Origin: Thermoplasmatota archaeon
GTDB taxonomy: Archaea; Thermoplasmatota; Penumbrarchaeia; Penumbrarchaeales; Penumbrarchaeaceae
NCBI GenBank assembly: GCA_030595585.1
Contig: JAUVCY010000160.1
Location: 1 to 5,195 of the forward strand
Length of the DNA: 5,195 nt
Direction of reading: 5' to 3'
Position 1 is the stretch's first letter. The number at the start of each line of letters is the position of its first letter. Of this stretch, positions 1 to 4,988 are shown piece by piece. Made by a program: the position numbers and the translations under genes. The notes beneath the pieces are model-generated. The model was given only the letters and a program-made list of their open reading frames with translations. It was not told the DNA's origin and searched no databases.

Positions 1-61
1 GGACGGTAGAGGAGAAATAGTATCAGGGTAAAATAGTACGGAAACGGTATATCCCTCCACA

Positions 62-82
62 TCGATCCATATATTAGATCGA
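62..82 (+). promoter_or_regulatory. TATA box inside an inverted repeat, upstream of the receiver gene
   Basis: An AT-rich TATA-like core (ATATATTA, 69-76) sits between perfect 6-base inverted arms, TCGATC (62-67) and GATCGA (77-82). With usual archaeal spacing, transcription would start near 98-100, so the mRNA from this box would be nearly leaderless at the ATG at 101. A second, weaker TATA-like element (GGTATATCC, 47-55) would start transcription near 76-80 and keep the GGTGG site (91-95) in the mRNA. The symmetric arms around the box would suit a repressor that blocks TBP. Both the promoter and operator readings are inferred from sequence and spacing only. Confidence 0.45.
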
Positions 83-100
83 ACAGGTCTGGTGGATACA

Positions 101-1174
101 ATGAAAGCTATCCTCATCGTTGATGATAATGAGGCCGACAGGGCCGTCGTAAAAAAGGAGGTCCTCCGGGAGCTCCCGGACCTCATATTCTACGAGGCCT
201 CCACCAGGGAGGATTTCTTCAAGCACCTTGACAAGATACAGCCGGACCTGATCATCTGCGATTTCAACGTACACAGGCTCGATGGATTCGAGATCATGGA
301 CGAGGTGAACGGCCTGCCTGTAGATATTCCGGTGATCATCTACACGGGCGTAGGCTCCGAGGAGCTCGCGGTGAGGACGCTTAAAATGGGCGCGATCGAC
401 TACATCATCAAGAGCTCCGTACATTCGAGAGATCTGGGAAAAAGGGTGAGGTCCGCATTGAAGGCCGTGGAACTCGGAAAGAGGGACACCACCATTACCG
501 GGAAGGAGGGGACACCCGGGGCCGGGTTCTATCTTGACCTGATGAGGCGTTACATGAGGCCCCTGTGGTATGAGATGCTGGAGGACATTGATGCCCTCCA
601 GGGTAAGCTGAACGATATATCCTTTGAAACCACCCGAATGCAGGACATGAGAAAAAAGGTCAGAAGGGCAATGAACCTCATGGATACTGCGGAAAGGAGA
701 GCCTTGACAATGGATGATGTCGGTTATTTCGACCTGGCGAGGGCGATCAATGAGGCGACGATCACGCTCGGATCCCTTCATAACGATGTGCGGATCGAGG
801 TGGAGAGGGAGAACGTCAAAGGGGGCATCAACGTCAGGGGAAACGCGATGCTTGGAGATCTGTTCCTCCACGTCATGGACCTTATCGTTACGAGAAGAAC
901 GGAGAGGGACCCAAGGATCGTGATACGAAAGACCACCCACAAAGAGGGATATATTGACCTTCTCATCTCCGGAGAGTTCAGGCAATTCTCAACGGAGGAG
1001 CGCGAAGGGCTCTTCCTGAAAAGAAAAGCGGACGATAACCCCGGTAATGTTCAGCTTATCCTGTGTCGCTCCATAGCAGATATGTTCGGCGGTACGTTAT
1101 GGTATTCCCCACCAGGTGACGATGAACTGGATGGGGGGGGATTCAGATTACAACTGAGGGAGATGGTCAGATGA
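101..1174 (+). CDS. Response-regulator receiver domain fused to a degenerate histidine-kinase-like core
   Basis: This 357-residue, probably cytoplasmic protein starts with a CheY-like receiver domain (about 1-120). It has the acidic pair D8-D9, the phosphoacceptor D54, T82 and K104, so it can probably be phosphorylated. Residues about 144-200 are helical and resemble a kinase dimerisation domain, with an R-P-L remnant near 151-155, but the phosphoacceptor His is not there. Residues about 212-357 follow the order of a HATPase_c domain. The N-box position reads GDLFLHVMDL without its Asn, the DxGxG position reads SGEF, and the end (CRSIADMFGG, then GGGFRLQL) keeps the fold pattern. I infer a catalytically dead kinase-like output or dimerisation domain. 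The ATG at 101 is preferred over the in-frame GTG at 92: it begins directly at the receiver beta strand and GGTGG lies 5 bases upstream. Regulatory partner and output are unknown. A run of eight G (1133-1140) lies near the 3' end. Confidence 0.85.
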   Translation: MKAILIVDDNEADRAVVKKEVLRELPDLIFYEASTREDFFKHLDKIQPDLIICDFNVHRLDGFEIMDEVNGLPVDIPVIIYTGVGSEELAVRTLKMGAIDYIIKSSVHSRDLGKRVRSALKAVELGKRDTTITGKEGTPGAGFYLDLMRRYMRPLWYEMLEDIDALQGKLNDISFETTRMQDMRKKVRRAMNLMDTAERRALTMDDVGYFDLARAINEATITLGSLHNDVRIEVERENVKGGINVRGNAMLGDLFLHVMDLIVTRRTERDPRIVIRKTTHKEGYIDLLISGEFRQFSTEEREGLFLKRKADDNPGNVQLILCRSIADMFGGTLWYSPPGDDELDGGGFRLQLREMVR

Positions 1175-1251
1175 GAACGGCTCTTTTGGTGGGTGATGAT
1201 CCGTTACTGCACGTTGATGACCCGATCCAGGTGGTGAACAGAGGATGTTGA
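1171..1251 (+). CDS. 26-residue ORF with a receiver-like start, overlapping the preceding stop codon
   Basis: An ATG at 1171 overlaps the preceding gene's TGA as ATGA. GAGGGAG (1156-1162) lies 8 bases upstream, a good ribosome-binding spacing, so translational coupling is plausible. The peptide reads MRTALLVGDDPLL, then HVDDPIQVV, and ends at TGA 1249-1251. Its start resembles the first strand and acidic pocket of a receiver domain. It may be the stub of a second, truncated response-regulator gene, a short expressed peptide, or chance. The 3' end lies within the hairpin at 1230-1259. Nothing downstream in any frame continues a receiver domain, because RNase P RNA begins at about 1296. Confidence 0.3.
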   Translation: MRTALLVGDDPLLHVDDPIQVVNRGC

Positions 1252-1259
1252 ACACCACC
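1230..1259 (+). terminator. Stem-loop between the receiver gene and RNase P RNA
   Basis: GGTGGTG-AACA (1230-1240) pairs with TGTT (1246-1249) and CACCACC (1253-1259), giving 11 base pairs around a GAGGA loop with a 3-base bulge (GAA, 1250-1252). It could end or stabilise the receiver-gene transcript. No T-tract follows, so it does not look like a classic archaeal terminator, and a processing or protein-binding role is equally possible. Confidence 0.35.
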
Positions 1260-1267
1260 CGATACGG

Positions 1268-1275
1268 TTATCTAT
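1268..1275 (+). promoter_or_regulatory. TATA-like box for RNase P RNA
   Basis: TTATCTAT is centred about 25 bases before position 1296, where the 5' strand of the P1 helix begins. That matches the usual distance from an archaeal TATA box to the transcript start. The box is not a consensus match, so the spacing is the main support. Confidence 0.4.
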
Positions 1276-1295
1276 GACCATTACCTGTGGGTCCC

Positions 1296-1620
1296 ATGGT
1301 CGGGAGAAGGTGGGCGATCGACGGCGGTCACCGCTGAGGAAAGTCCTCCCTCCTCGGGACAATGGGATCCAGATATCTGGATGTGTGAGAGCGCAGGCAA
1401 TGGAGCAGAAACGACACCGCCACGTCATTTGTATGATGGGTTTGACCCTGACTTCGGCGTGGATAGGATGAAACGGCCAACCTCCCATGGAGCAAGCTCA
1501 AATGTCCGAATTGACCCGTCCCGGGATCGGAAGGTAGAGCGCTTAGGTAAATATCGCCAACCCCGGCAAGGCAACGAACCGGGGCTAACAAAAGGAGGCT
1601 TACTACCTTGACCCGACCAT
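1296..1620 (+). ncRNA. rnpB: RNase P RNA, archaeal type A-like
   Basis: This is the catalytic RNA that removes 5' leaders from precursor tRNAs, acting with archaeal Rpp/Pop5 proteins and L7Ae. The ends close as helix P1: 1296-1304 pairs perfectly with 1612-1620, then an AG/GA tandem mismatch, then AAGGT (1307-1311) with ACCTT (1605-1609). Conserved region I is GAGGAAAGTCC (1336-1346). Helix P4 forms between AAG-U-CCUCC (1341-1349) and GGAGGCUU (1594-1601), and the unpaired U1344 matches the family's bulged U in the catalytic core. GCAGAAACGACACCGCC (1405-1421) and GGTAGAGCGC (1533-1542) match conserved regions of the specificity side and the core. A P15-like hairpin pairs CCCCGG (1561-1566) with CCGGGG (1579-1584). 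At about 325 nt it is normal for type A, and the specificity domain (about 1355-1530) is present. The short protein ORFs over this stretch on both strands are shadows. Confidence 0.93.
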
Positions 1621-1751
1621 ACGATTTCAATACATTTATCGAGAACGAACAGTTTAATTAGAAGCTACCTTTATCATCCCAAAACCTCCACCAGGGCGGT
1701 AATATTACCATTTCTGGCGTGGAGGATCGAGAAGATCATTGGGTGGTATAC
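1621..1751 (+). promoter_or_regulatory. Spacer and leader before pfdA, with the palindrome GGTAATATTACC
   Basis: The spacer holds T-rich patches after RNase P RNA (1624-1640) that may end its transcript. It also has TATA-like candidates TTTAATTA (1653-1660) and TTTATCA (1670-1676). A perfect 12-base palindrome, GGTAATATTACC (1698-1709), has a core that could itself act as a TATA box and would start transcription near 1731. GGGTGG (1741-1746) is the probable Shine-Dalgarno site, 5 bases before the GTG at 1752. No other gene is seen here. Which box is used cannot be decided from sequence alone. Confidence 0.4.
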
Positions 1752-2207
1752 GTGGCCGAGAAAGATATCAATAAACGGGACATCGAGATGGAGATGGCTT
1801 CCCTTGAGTTCATGAAATCCCAGATGGAAAGCATCAGGGGACAGATCATGCACCTTCAAGGTGTTGTTCTGGACTACGATGGCGCCCTGCAGGTCCTCAG
1901 GGAGCTGGAAAAGGGCTCTGAAAGAGAGATGATGATCCCGATCGGTGGGATGGTCTTTCTCAAGGCCCAGTTGAAAAATGGTGCAAGATGTATTGCAGAC
2001 CAGGGTGCAGGGACATACATGGAGGTTGAGACCAGTGATGGGATCGCCCAGATCAACGGTAGATTGGAGAATATCAGGGGTGCCATCTCAAATCTGGAAA
2101 AAAGCCTCTCGGAGCTCTCGGACCGATATCGAGACCTGACCGAACGGACCCAGCGCATGTACCAGGAACAGCTCAGAACCGGCCAGGGACCAGATCAGAC
2201 ATTCTAG
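1752..2207 (+). CDS. pfdA: Prefoldin subunit alpha (GimC alpha)
   Basis: Prefoldin alpha joins beta subunits in an alpha2-beta4 cytosolic chaperone that captures unfolded chains and hands them to the thermosome. The 151-residue product has the family layout: an N-terminal coiled-coil helix (about 5-58), a central beta-hairpin region (about 61-97) starting MIPIGGMVFLKAQLKNG and including GAGTYME, and a second coiled-coil helix (about 98-140). The closing tail is polar. The GTG at 1752 is chosen because GGGTGG stands 5 bases before it, the same arrangement as the GGTGG site before the receiver gene's ATG, and because the length then fits the family. An in-frame GTG at 1719 would add 11 residues, and an ATG at 1788 would give 139. 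It is the first gene of an operon, with ftsY starting 13 bases after its stop. Adjacency of pfdA and ftsY is common in archaea and supports both calls. Confidence 0.88.
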   Translation: MAEKDINKRDIEMEMASLEFMKSQMESIRGQIMHLQGVVLDYDGALQVLRELEKGSEREMMIPIGGMVFLKAQLKNGARCIADQGAGTYMEVETSDGIAQINGRLENIRGAISNLEKSLSELSDRYRDLTERTQRMYQEQLRTGQGPDQTF

Positions 2208-2220
2208 GGAGATGGAAGTC

Positions 2221-3414
2221 ATGTTCAAGTCCCTGAAGGAAAAACTCTCCCACTTCAAGAAGAAAGCGAAGGAAGATATCAATAAAAAGGAGAGTGAAAA
2301 AGGGGACGGGGGAAAGGATCGGCCGGGGAGTACATCACCTGACGTAGATCATAAGGGCGCAGGGAGGCCGAAGAAGGAGAGCAAGTTCCTCAAGAAGGTC
2401 TTCGCAAGAAAAGAGAGGAAAAAGGAGAGAGAGGACCAGGGGCCCAAGGTGAACAGGGAGGGAGAAAAGGGGATCACCCTGGAATCCGCCGTGACGGAAT
2501 CGGGGCTCAAGGGTGATGGAATTCTAAAGGTCCAGGGTTCCCTCATCGATGAGAAGGGCGGCATCTTCTCCAAGAAGATCACCGAGAAGGATCTGGACAA
2601 TTCACTGTTCGAGCTGGAATTGGCCCTGCTGGAATCCGATGTTGCTCAACCTGTCGTGGAGAGGATCAAGAGCTTCATGATAGAGGAGTTGACGGGAATA
2701 AAAGTGGGAAGAAAGACCGATATCGACGACCTGATAGAGCAGGCCCTGAGGAGATCCATAAACAGGGTCCTGAGCGTCGAGCGTGTCGATTTTGACGAGT
2801 TCATCAAAAAGCAGAAAAAACCCGTGGTGGTGATGTTCGTTGGCGTCAACGGGACCGGAAAGACCACGGTGATCGGGAGGATCGGACACAGGCTGAAGAA
2901 GGCGGGGATATCCTGTGTTCTTGTGGCCGGGGACACCTTCAGGGCAGGTGCGATAGAACAGCTATCCAAACACGGGGAGAACCTTGGATTGAAGGTGATC
3001 AAACACAAGGCGAACTCCGACCCGGCGGCAGTTGCATACGATGCGTTGGAACATGCCCGTGCGCGGAAGAAGGATGTGATCCTTCTGGACACCGCCGGGA
3101 GGATGCAGACCAATATCAACCTCATGGATGAGATGAAAAAGATCAAAAGGGTTGCCAAACCCGATATGATAGTCTTTGTCGGAGATTCGCTTGCGGGGAA
3201 TGACGCGGTCATCCAGGCTCAAAAATTCGATGAGACCGTGGGGATAGATGGGGTCATTCTGACCAAAATAGACACCGATGCAAAGGGTGGAGCCGCATTG
3301 TCGATCGCCTATACCATCGGAAAACCTATCCTTTTCGTGGGAACCGGACAGGGGTACGAGGACCTGATACCTTTCGACTCGAACTGGATGACAGAAAGGC
3401 TCTTCGAGGGGTGA
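2221..3414 (+). CDS. ftsY: Signal recognition particle receptor FtsY
   Basis: FtsY is the SRP-receptor GTPase that docks SRP-bound ribosomes at the membrane. The 397-residue product has a long, charged, lysine-rich N-terminal region (about 1-115), then the helical N domain (about 120-190, containing LLESDVAQPVVERI) and the GTPase G domain. Motifs are intact: P-loop GVNGTGKTT (208-216), DTFRAGA (238-244), DTAGR (290-294), TKID (348-351) with DAKGGAALS after it, and the closing GTGQGYEDLIPF (374-385). No Ffh-type Met-rich M domain follows, which separates it from SRP54. The ATG at 2221 is preferred to the one at 2212, because GGGAG (2207-2211) touches the latter but is well placed for 2221. Two basic amphipathic stretches (2-18 and 55-72) may bind membrane lipids. 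It lies between pfdA (13-base gap) and a membrane-protein gene (3-base gap), so co-transcription is likely. Confidence 0.96.
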   Translation: MFKSLKEKLSHFKKKAKEDINKKESEKGDGGKDRPGSTSPDVDHKGAGRPKKESKFLKKVFARKERKKEREDQGPKVNREGEKGITLESAVTESGLKGDGILKVQGSLIDEKGGIFSKKITEKDLDNSLFELELALLESDVAQPVVERIKSFMIEELTGIKVGRKTDIDDLIEQALRRSINRVLSVERVDFDEFIKKQKKPVVVMFVGVNGTGKTTVIGRIGHRLKKAGISCVLVAGDTFRAGAIEQLSKHGENLGLKVIKHKANSDPAAVAYDALEHARARKKDVILLDTAGRMQTNINLMDEMKKIKRVAKPDMIVFVGDSLAGNDAVIQAQKFDETVGIDGVILTKIDTDAKGGAALSIAYTIGKPILFVGTGQGYEDLIPFDSNWMTERLFEG

Positions 3415-3417
3415 GAA

Positions 3418-4020
3418 ATGTCATCCATTGCCGATGGACTCCTGGAATCGCTGGTGGGCCTGCCCATGTGGGGCAAGGTGATCACGGTGATCGGGATATC
3501 GATGCTTCCGTTCATCGAGCTGAGGGGGGCGCTTCCTGCTGCCATAAATATTTTTGATTTCCCCTGGCACAAGGCGATCATACTATCGATACTGGGCAAT
3601 TTGATCCCGATCCCATTTATAATGATCTTCTTTCGATACGTTGAGAAGTTCCTCAGGAGATGGTCCACGTTCGATCGTCTCTTCGTCTGGTTGTTCAAGA
3701 GGACCAGGGCCAAGGGTGAGAGAAAACTGCAGGTGTGGGGGGATATCGGCCTCATCCTCTTCGTTGCCGTTCCTTTCCCTGTTACAGGGGCCTGGACCGG
3801 GACGCTGGTGGCCTATCTGCTCAAGCTCAACAGATTCAGGTCATTCCTCTGCATCTTCGTGGGTGTGGTCATTGCAGGACTTATCATGACAGTGGTAAGC
3901 TACGCTCATATCATATGGGGGGCCGTGATAATGATCGGGCTCTTCATCACCCTGATCGCCATATGGAAGATAGAGGACCTGATCATATCCCGAAATAGTT
4001 TCAGAAAGGACACACCCTAG
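3418..4020 (+). CDS. Small multidrug export family (COG2426-like) membrane protein
   Basis: A 200-residue polytopic membrane protein. Likely membrane or re-entrant segments lie at about 18-42, 50-72, 106-136, 140-161 and 166-184. The family hallmarks are ELRGALPA (34-41) and VPFPVTGAWTG (118-128), each followed by a hydrophobic stretch, which suggests two related half-repeats; the loop at 80-105 is basic. The family is named for small multidrug export, but I know of no firm transport assignment, and these proteins appear related to the DedA/VTT group, so the substrate is unknown. The ATG lies 3 bases after the ftsY stop, and its Shine-Dalgarno site GGGGTGA (3408-3414) overlaps that stop, so translation is probably coupled. 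The link may reflect shared membrane-biogenesis needs, but that is inference. Confidence 0.82.
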   Translation: MSSIADGLLESLVGLPMWGKVITVIGISMLPFIELRGALPAAINIFDFPWHKAIILSILGNLIPIPFIMIFFRYVEKFLRRWSTFDRLFVWLFKRTRAKGERKLQVWGDIGLILFVAVPFPVTGAWTGTLVAYLLKLNRFRSFLCIFVGVVIAGLIMTVVSYAHIIWGAVIMIGLFITLIAIWKIEDLIISRNSFRKDTP

Positions 4021-4028
4021 GTGTGTTC
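4008..4028 (+). terminator. Hairpin overlapping the stop codon at the end of the pfdA-ftsY operon
   Basis: GGACACACC (4008-4016) pairs with GGTGTGTTC (4020-4028) around a CTA loop: nine pairs with one G-U. The TAG stop codon (4018-4020) lies in the loop and first pair. T-rich sequence follows at 4040-4052. It probably marks the 3' end of the operon mRNA, either by termination or by protecting the end. Confidence 0.45.
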
Positions 4029-4069
4029 CACCATTGCCCTTATTTTGATTTACCCACCTTGAGTTCAAA

Positions 4070-4077
4070 TTTATATA
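4070..4077 (+). promoter_or_regulatory. Strong archaeal TATA box for the RQC-HRDC gene
   Basis: TTTATATA preceded by CAAA, a near-consensus archaeal TATA box with a BRE-like flank. Usual spacing puts the transcript start near 4099-4101, about 55 bases before the ATG at 4156. That start coincides with the first base of the hairpin at 4100-4128. Confidence 0.65.
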
Positions 4078-4099
4078 ACTGCCGTTGGGTTGTGTTTGA

Positions 4100-4128
4100 A
4101 TGCTGTCCAGCACCGTTCGGGACGGCAT
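4100..4128 (+). promoter_or_regulatory. Predicted 5'-terminal stem-loop in the leader of the RQC-HRDC mRNA
   Basis: ATGCTGTCC (4100-4108) pairs with GGACGGCAT (4120-4128): nine pairs with one G-U, around an 11-base loop. A competing short stem, CCGT (4113-4116) with ACGG (4122-4125), could form instead. The Shine-Dalgarno site GGAGG (4144-4148) lies 15 bases past the hairpin and stays free. The hairpin may stabilise the mRNA or tune its translation. No known riboswitch class is recognised. Confidence 0.4.
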
Positions 4129-4155
4129 ATACATGAAATGAACGGAGGAATTGAA

Positions 4156-4782
4156 ATGGAAACCAACGTAATAGGTGACGAGGATCTTCTGGATTACGTC
4201 ATCGAAAAGGACTTTGAGGACACGGTATCGAGGATCATCCTCGTATTGTGCCAGCATTTTGAAAAAGGCATCGGGAAGGGGAAACTCTCCAAGATACTGA
4301 AGGGGAGGGACAGGGGAGCCCTCTTTTCAATGGACCCGGAGGTCTGCGAATCCTTCGGGAGGTTGTATCTTCTCTCCCTGGATGAGATCATGGATTTTCT
4401 GGAATCATTGATCAGGATGGACATGTTGAAGGTGATCGAGCCAGATTTCCCTCGATTGAAGCTCACCCGATCGGGAGAGAAGGCGATAAGGTCCAGGAAA
4501 CAGATAGATGCTCGCATCCCCTGGCCCCTCCCCTCAAAACAGGTGGAGTACCCCTCTGACATGGTCCTTTTCGACCTTCTCAGGGATGAGAGGAACAGGA
4601 TCGCACGGGAGGAAGGGGTACCCCCTTACTGTGTGGCGACGAACAGAAGTCTGGTCAGGATCGTTAACCTTGACATCACAGATGCCGATGATCTGATGGA
4701 GATCCCGGGAATGGGAAGGTCCAGGGTGGACAAATATGGGACCACCCTCCTTGAGACCCTGAACAGGAGGTCCACAGCCTGA
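4156..4782 (+). CDS. Stand-alone RQC-HRDC protein (RecQ C-terminal domains without a helicase)
   Basis: The 208-residue product matches only the C-terminal half of RecQ-family helicases. Residues about 21-112 form an RQC winged-helix domain: TVSRIILVLCQHF, then GIGKGKLSKILKG, and the wing ending LKLTRSGEKAI. Residues about 135-203 form an HRDC domain: DMVLFDLLRDERNRIAREEG, VPPYCVATNRSLV, then IPGMGRSRVDKYG. Both domains bind DNA in RecQ, the RQC at duplex-single-strand junctions. There is no Walker A, DEAH box or zinc-binding Cys cluster, and no helicase gene lies beside it in this window. I infer a DNA-binding accessory protein, perhaps in repair or replication restart. The ATG at 4156 is preferred because GGAGG lies 7 bases upstream; earlier in-frame starts at 4090 and 4138 precede that site, and 4090 lies before the predicted transcript start. 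It is a single-gene unit with its own promoter. Confidence 0.82.
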   Translation: METNVIGDEDLLDYVIEKDFEDTVSRIILVLCQHFEKGIGKGKLSKILKGRDRGALFSMDPEVCESFGRLYLLSLDEIMDFLESLIRMDMLKVIEPDFPRLKLTRSGEKAIRSRKQIDARIPWPLPSKQVEYPSDMVLFDLLRDERNRIAREEGVPPYCVATNRSLVRIVNLDITDADDLMEIPGMGRSRVDKYGTTLLETLNRRSTA

Positions 4783-4861
4783 ACGAACCTGGCCATATTA
4801 CACATGAGCAAAATAGTATTAATACCATGGATATGGATATTCAATTGGCTAAATCCATCCA

Positions 4862-4940
4862 GTGGGACGACCGCCATATCTCATAGCCATTATTGGCAGT
4901 GGTTGTCCCACACAGGGCGCGGATGTGGGGTCTGCGCCCT
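4862..4940. other. Two consecutive stem-loops in the convergent spacer
   Basis: GTGGGACGACC (4862-4872) pairs with GGTTGTCCCAC (4901-4911), eleven pairs including one wobble, enclosing a smaller GCCA/TGGC hairpin (4886-4897). Right after it, AGGGCGCGGA (4914-4923) pairs with TCTGCGCCCT (4931-4940), ten pairs with one wobble and a 7-base loop. The spacer lies between the 3' ends of the RQC-HRDC gene and the minus-strand gene. A two-way 3'-end structure or a small structured RNA are the main options. TATA-like sequence occurs on both sides: AGTATTAATA (4814-4823) on plus, and TTATATTT on minus (about 4955-4963). No T-tract follows either hairpin directly, and I recognise no tRNA, C/D-box or SRP RNA. 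The rest of 4783-4988 shows nothing I can name. Confidence 0.4.
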
Positions 4941-4988
4941 ATCTCATTGGTATGAAAATATAACCTATGTCAAATTGTTATGATCTTT

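Noticed and set aside
74..985. 303-codon open frame on the minus strand opposite the receiver gene
   Set aside because: It mirrors a plus-strand gene with clear receiver residues. The translated protein shows no family motif, and its length is explained by codon bias leaving the antisense frame free of stops.
1204..1630. Four open frames of 65-100 codons on both strands across the RNase P RNA region
   Set aside because: They overlap helices P1 and P4 and the conserved RNA regions, have no recognisable protein motif, and use no convincing ribosome-binding sites.
1762..2285. Shared 14-base string AAGATATCAATAAA near the starts of pfdA and ftsY
   Set aside because: Both copies encode a D-I-N-K-type stretch in Lys-rich N-termini. 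No wider similarity surrounds them, so chance plus composition is enough.
2646..3212. 188-codon minus-strand frame and others opposite ftsY
   Set aside because: Antisense shadow of the GTPase domain, whose motifs are unambiguous on the plus strand.
4090..4155. Upstream in-frame start extending the RQC-HRDC protein by 22 residues
   Set aside because: It lies before the predicted transcript start and has no ribosome-binding site, while GGAGG is correctly placed for 4156.
3309..4257. Minus-strand frames of 148 and 138 codons over the membrane-protein gene and spacer
   Set aside because: One spans the ftsY/membrane-protein junction and the other runs across the promoter and start of the next gene. 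Neither has a protein signature.
4783..4988. Search for a tRNA, C/D-box sRNA or SRP RNA in the convergent spacer
   Set aside because: No T-loop/anticodon pattern, no paired C and D boxes, and no SRP-type conserved loop could be seen.
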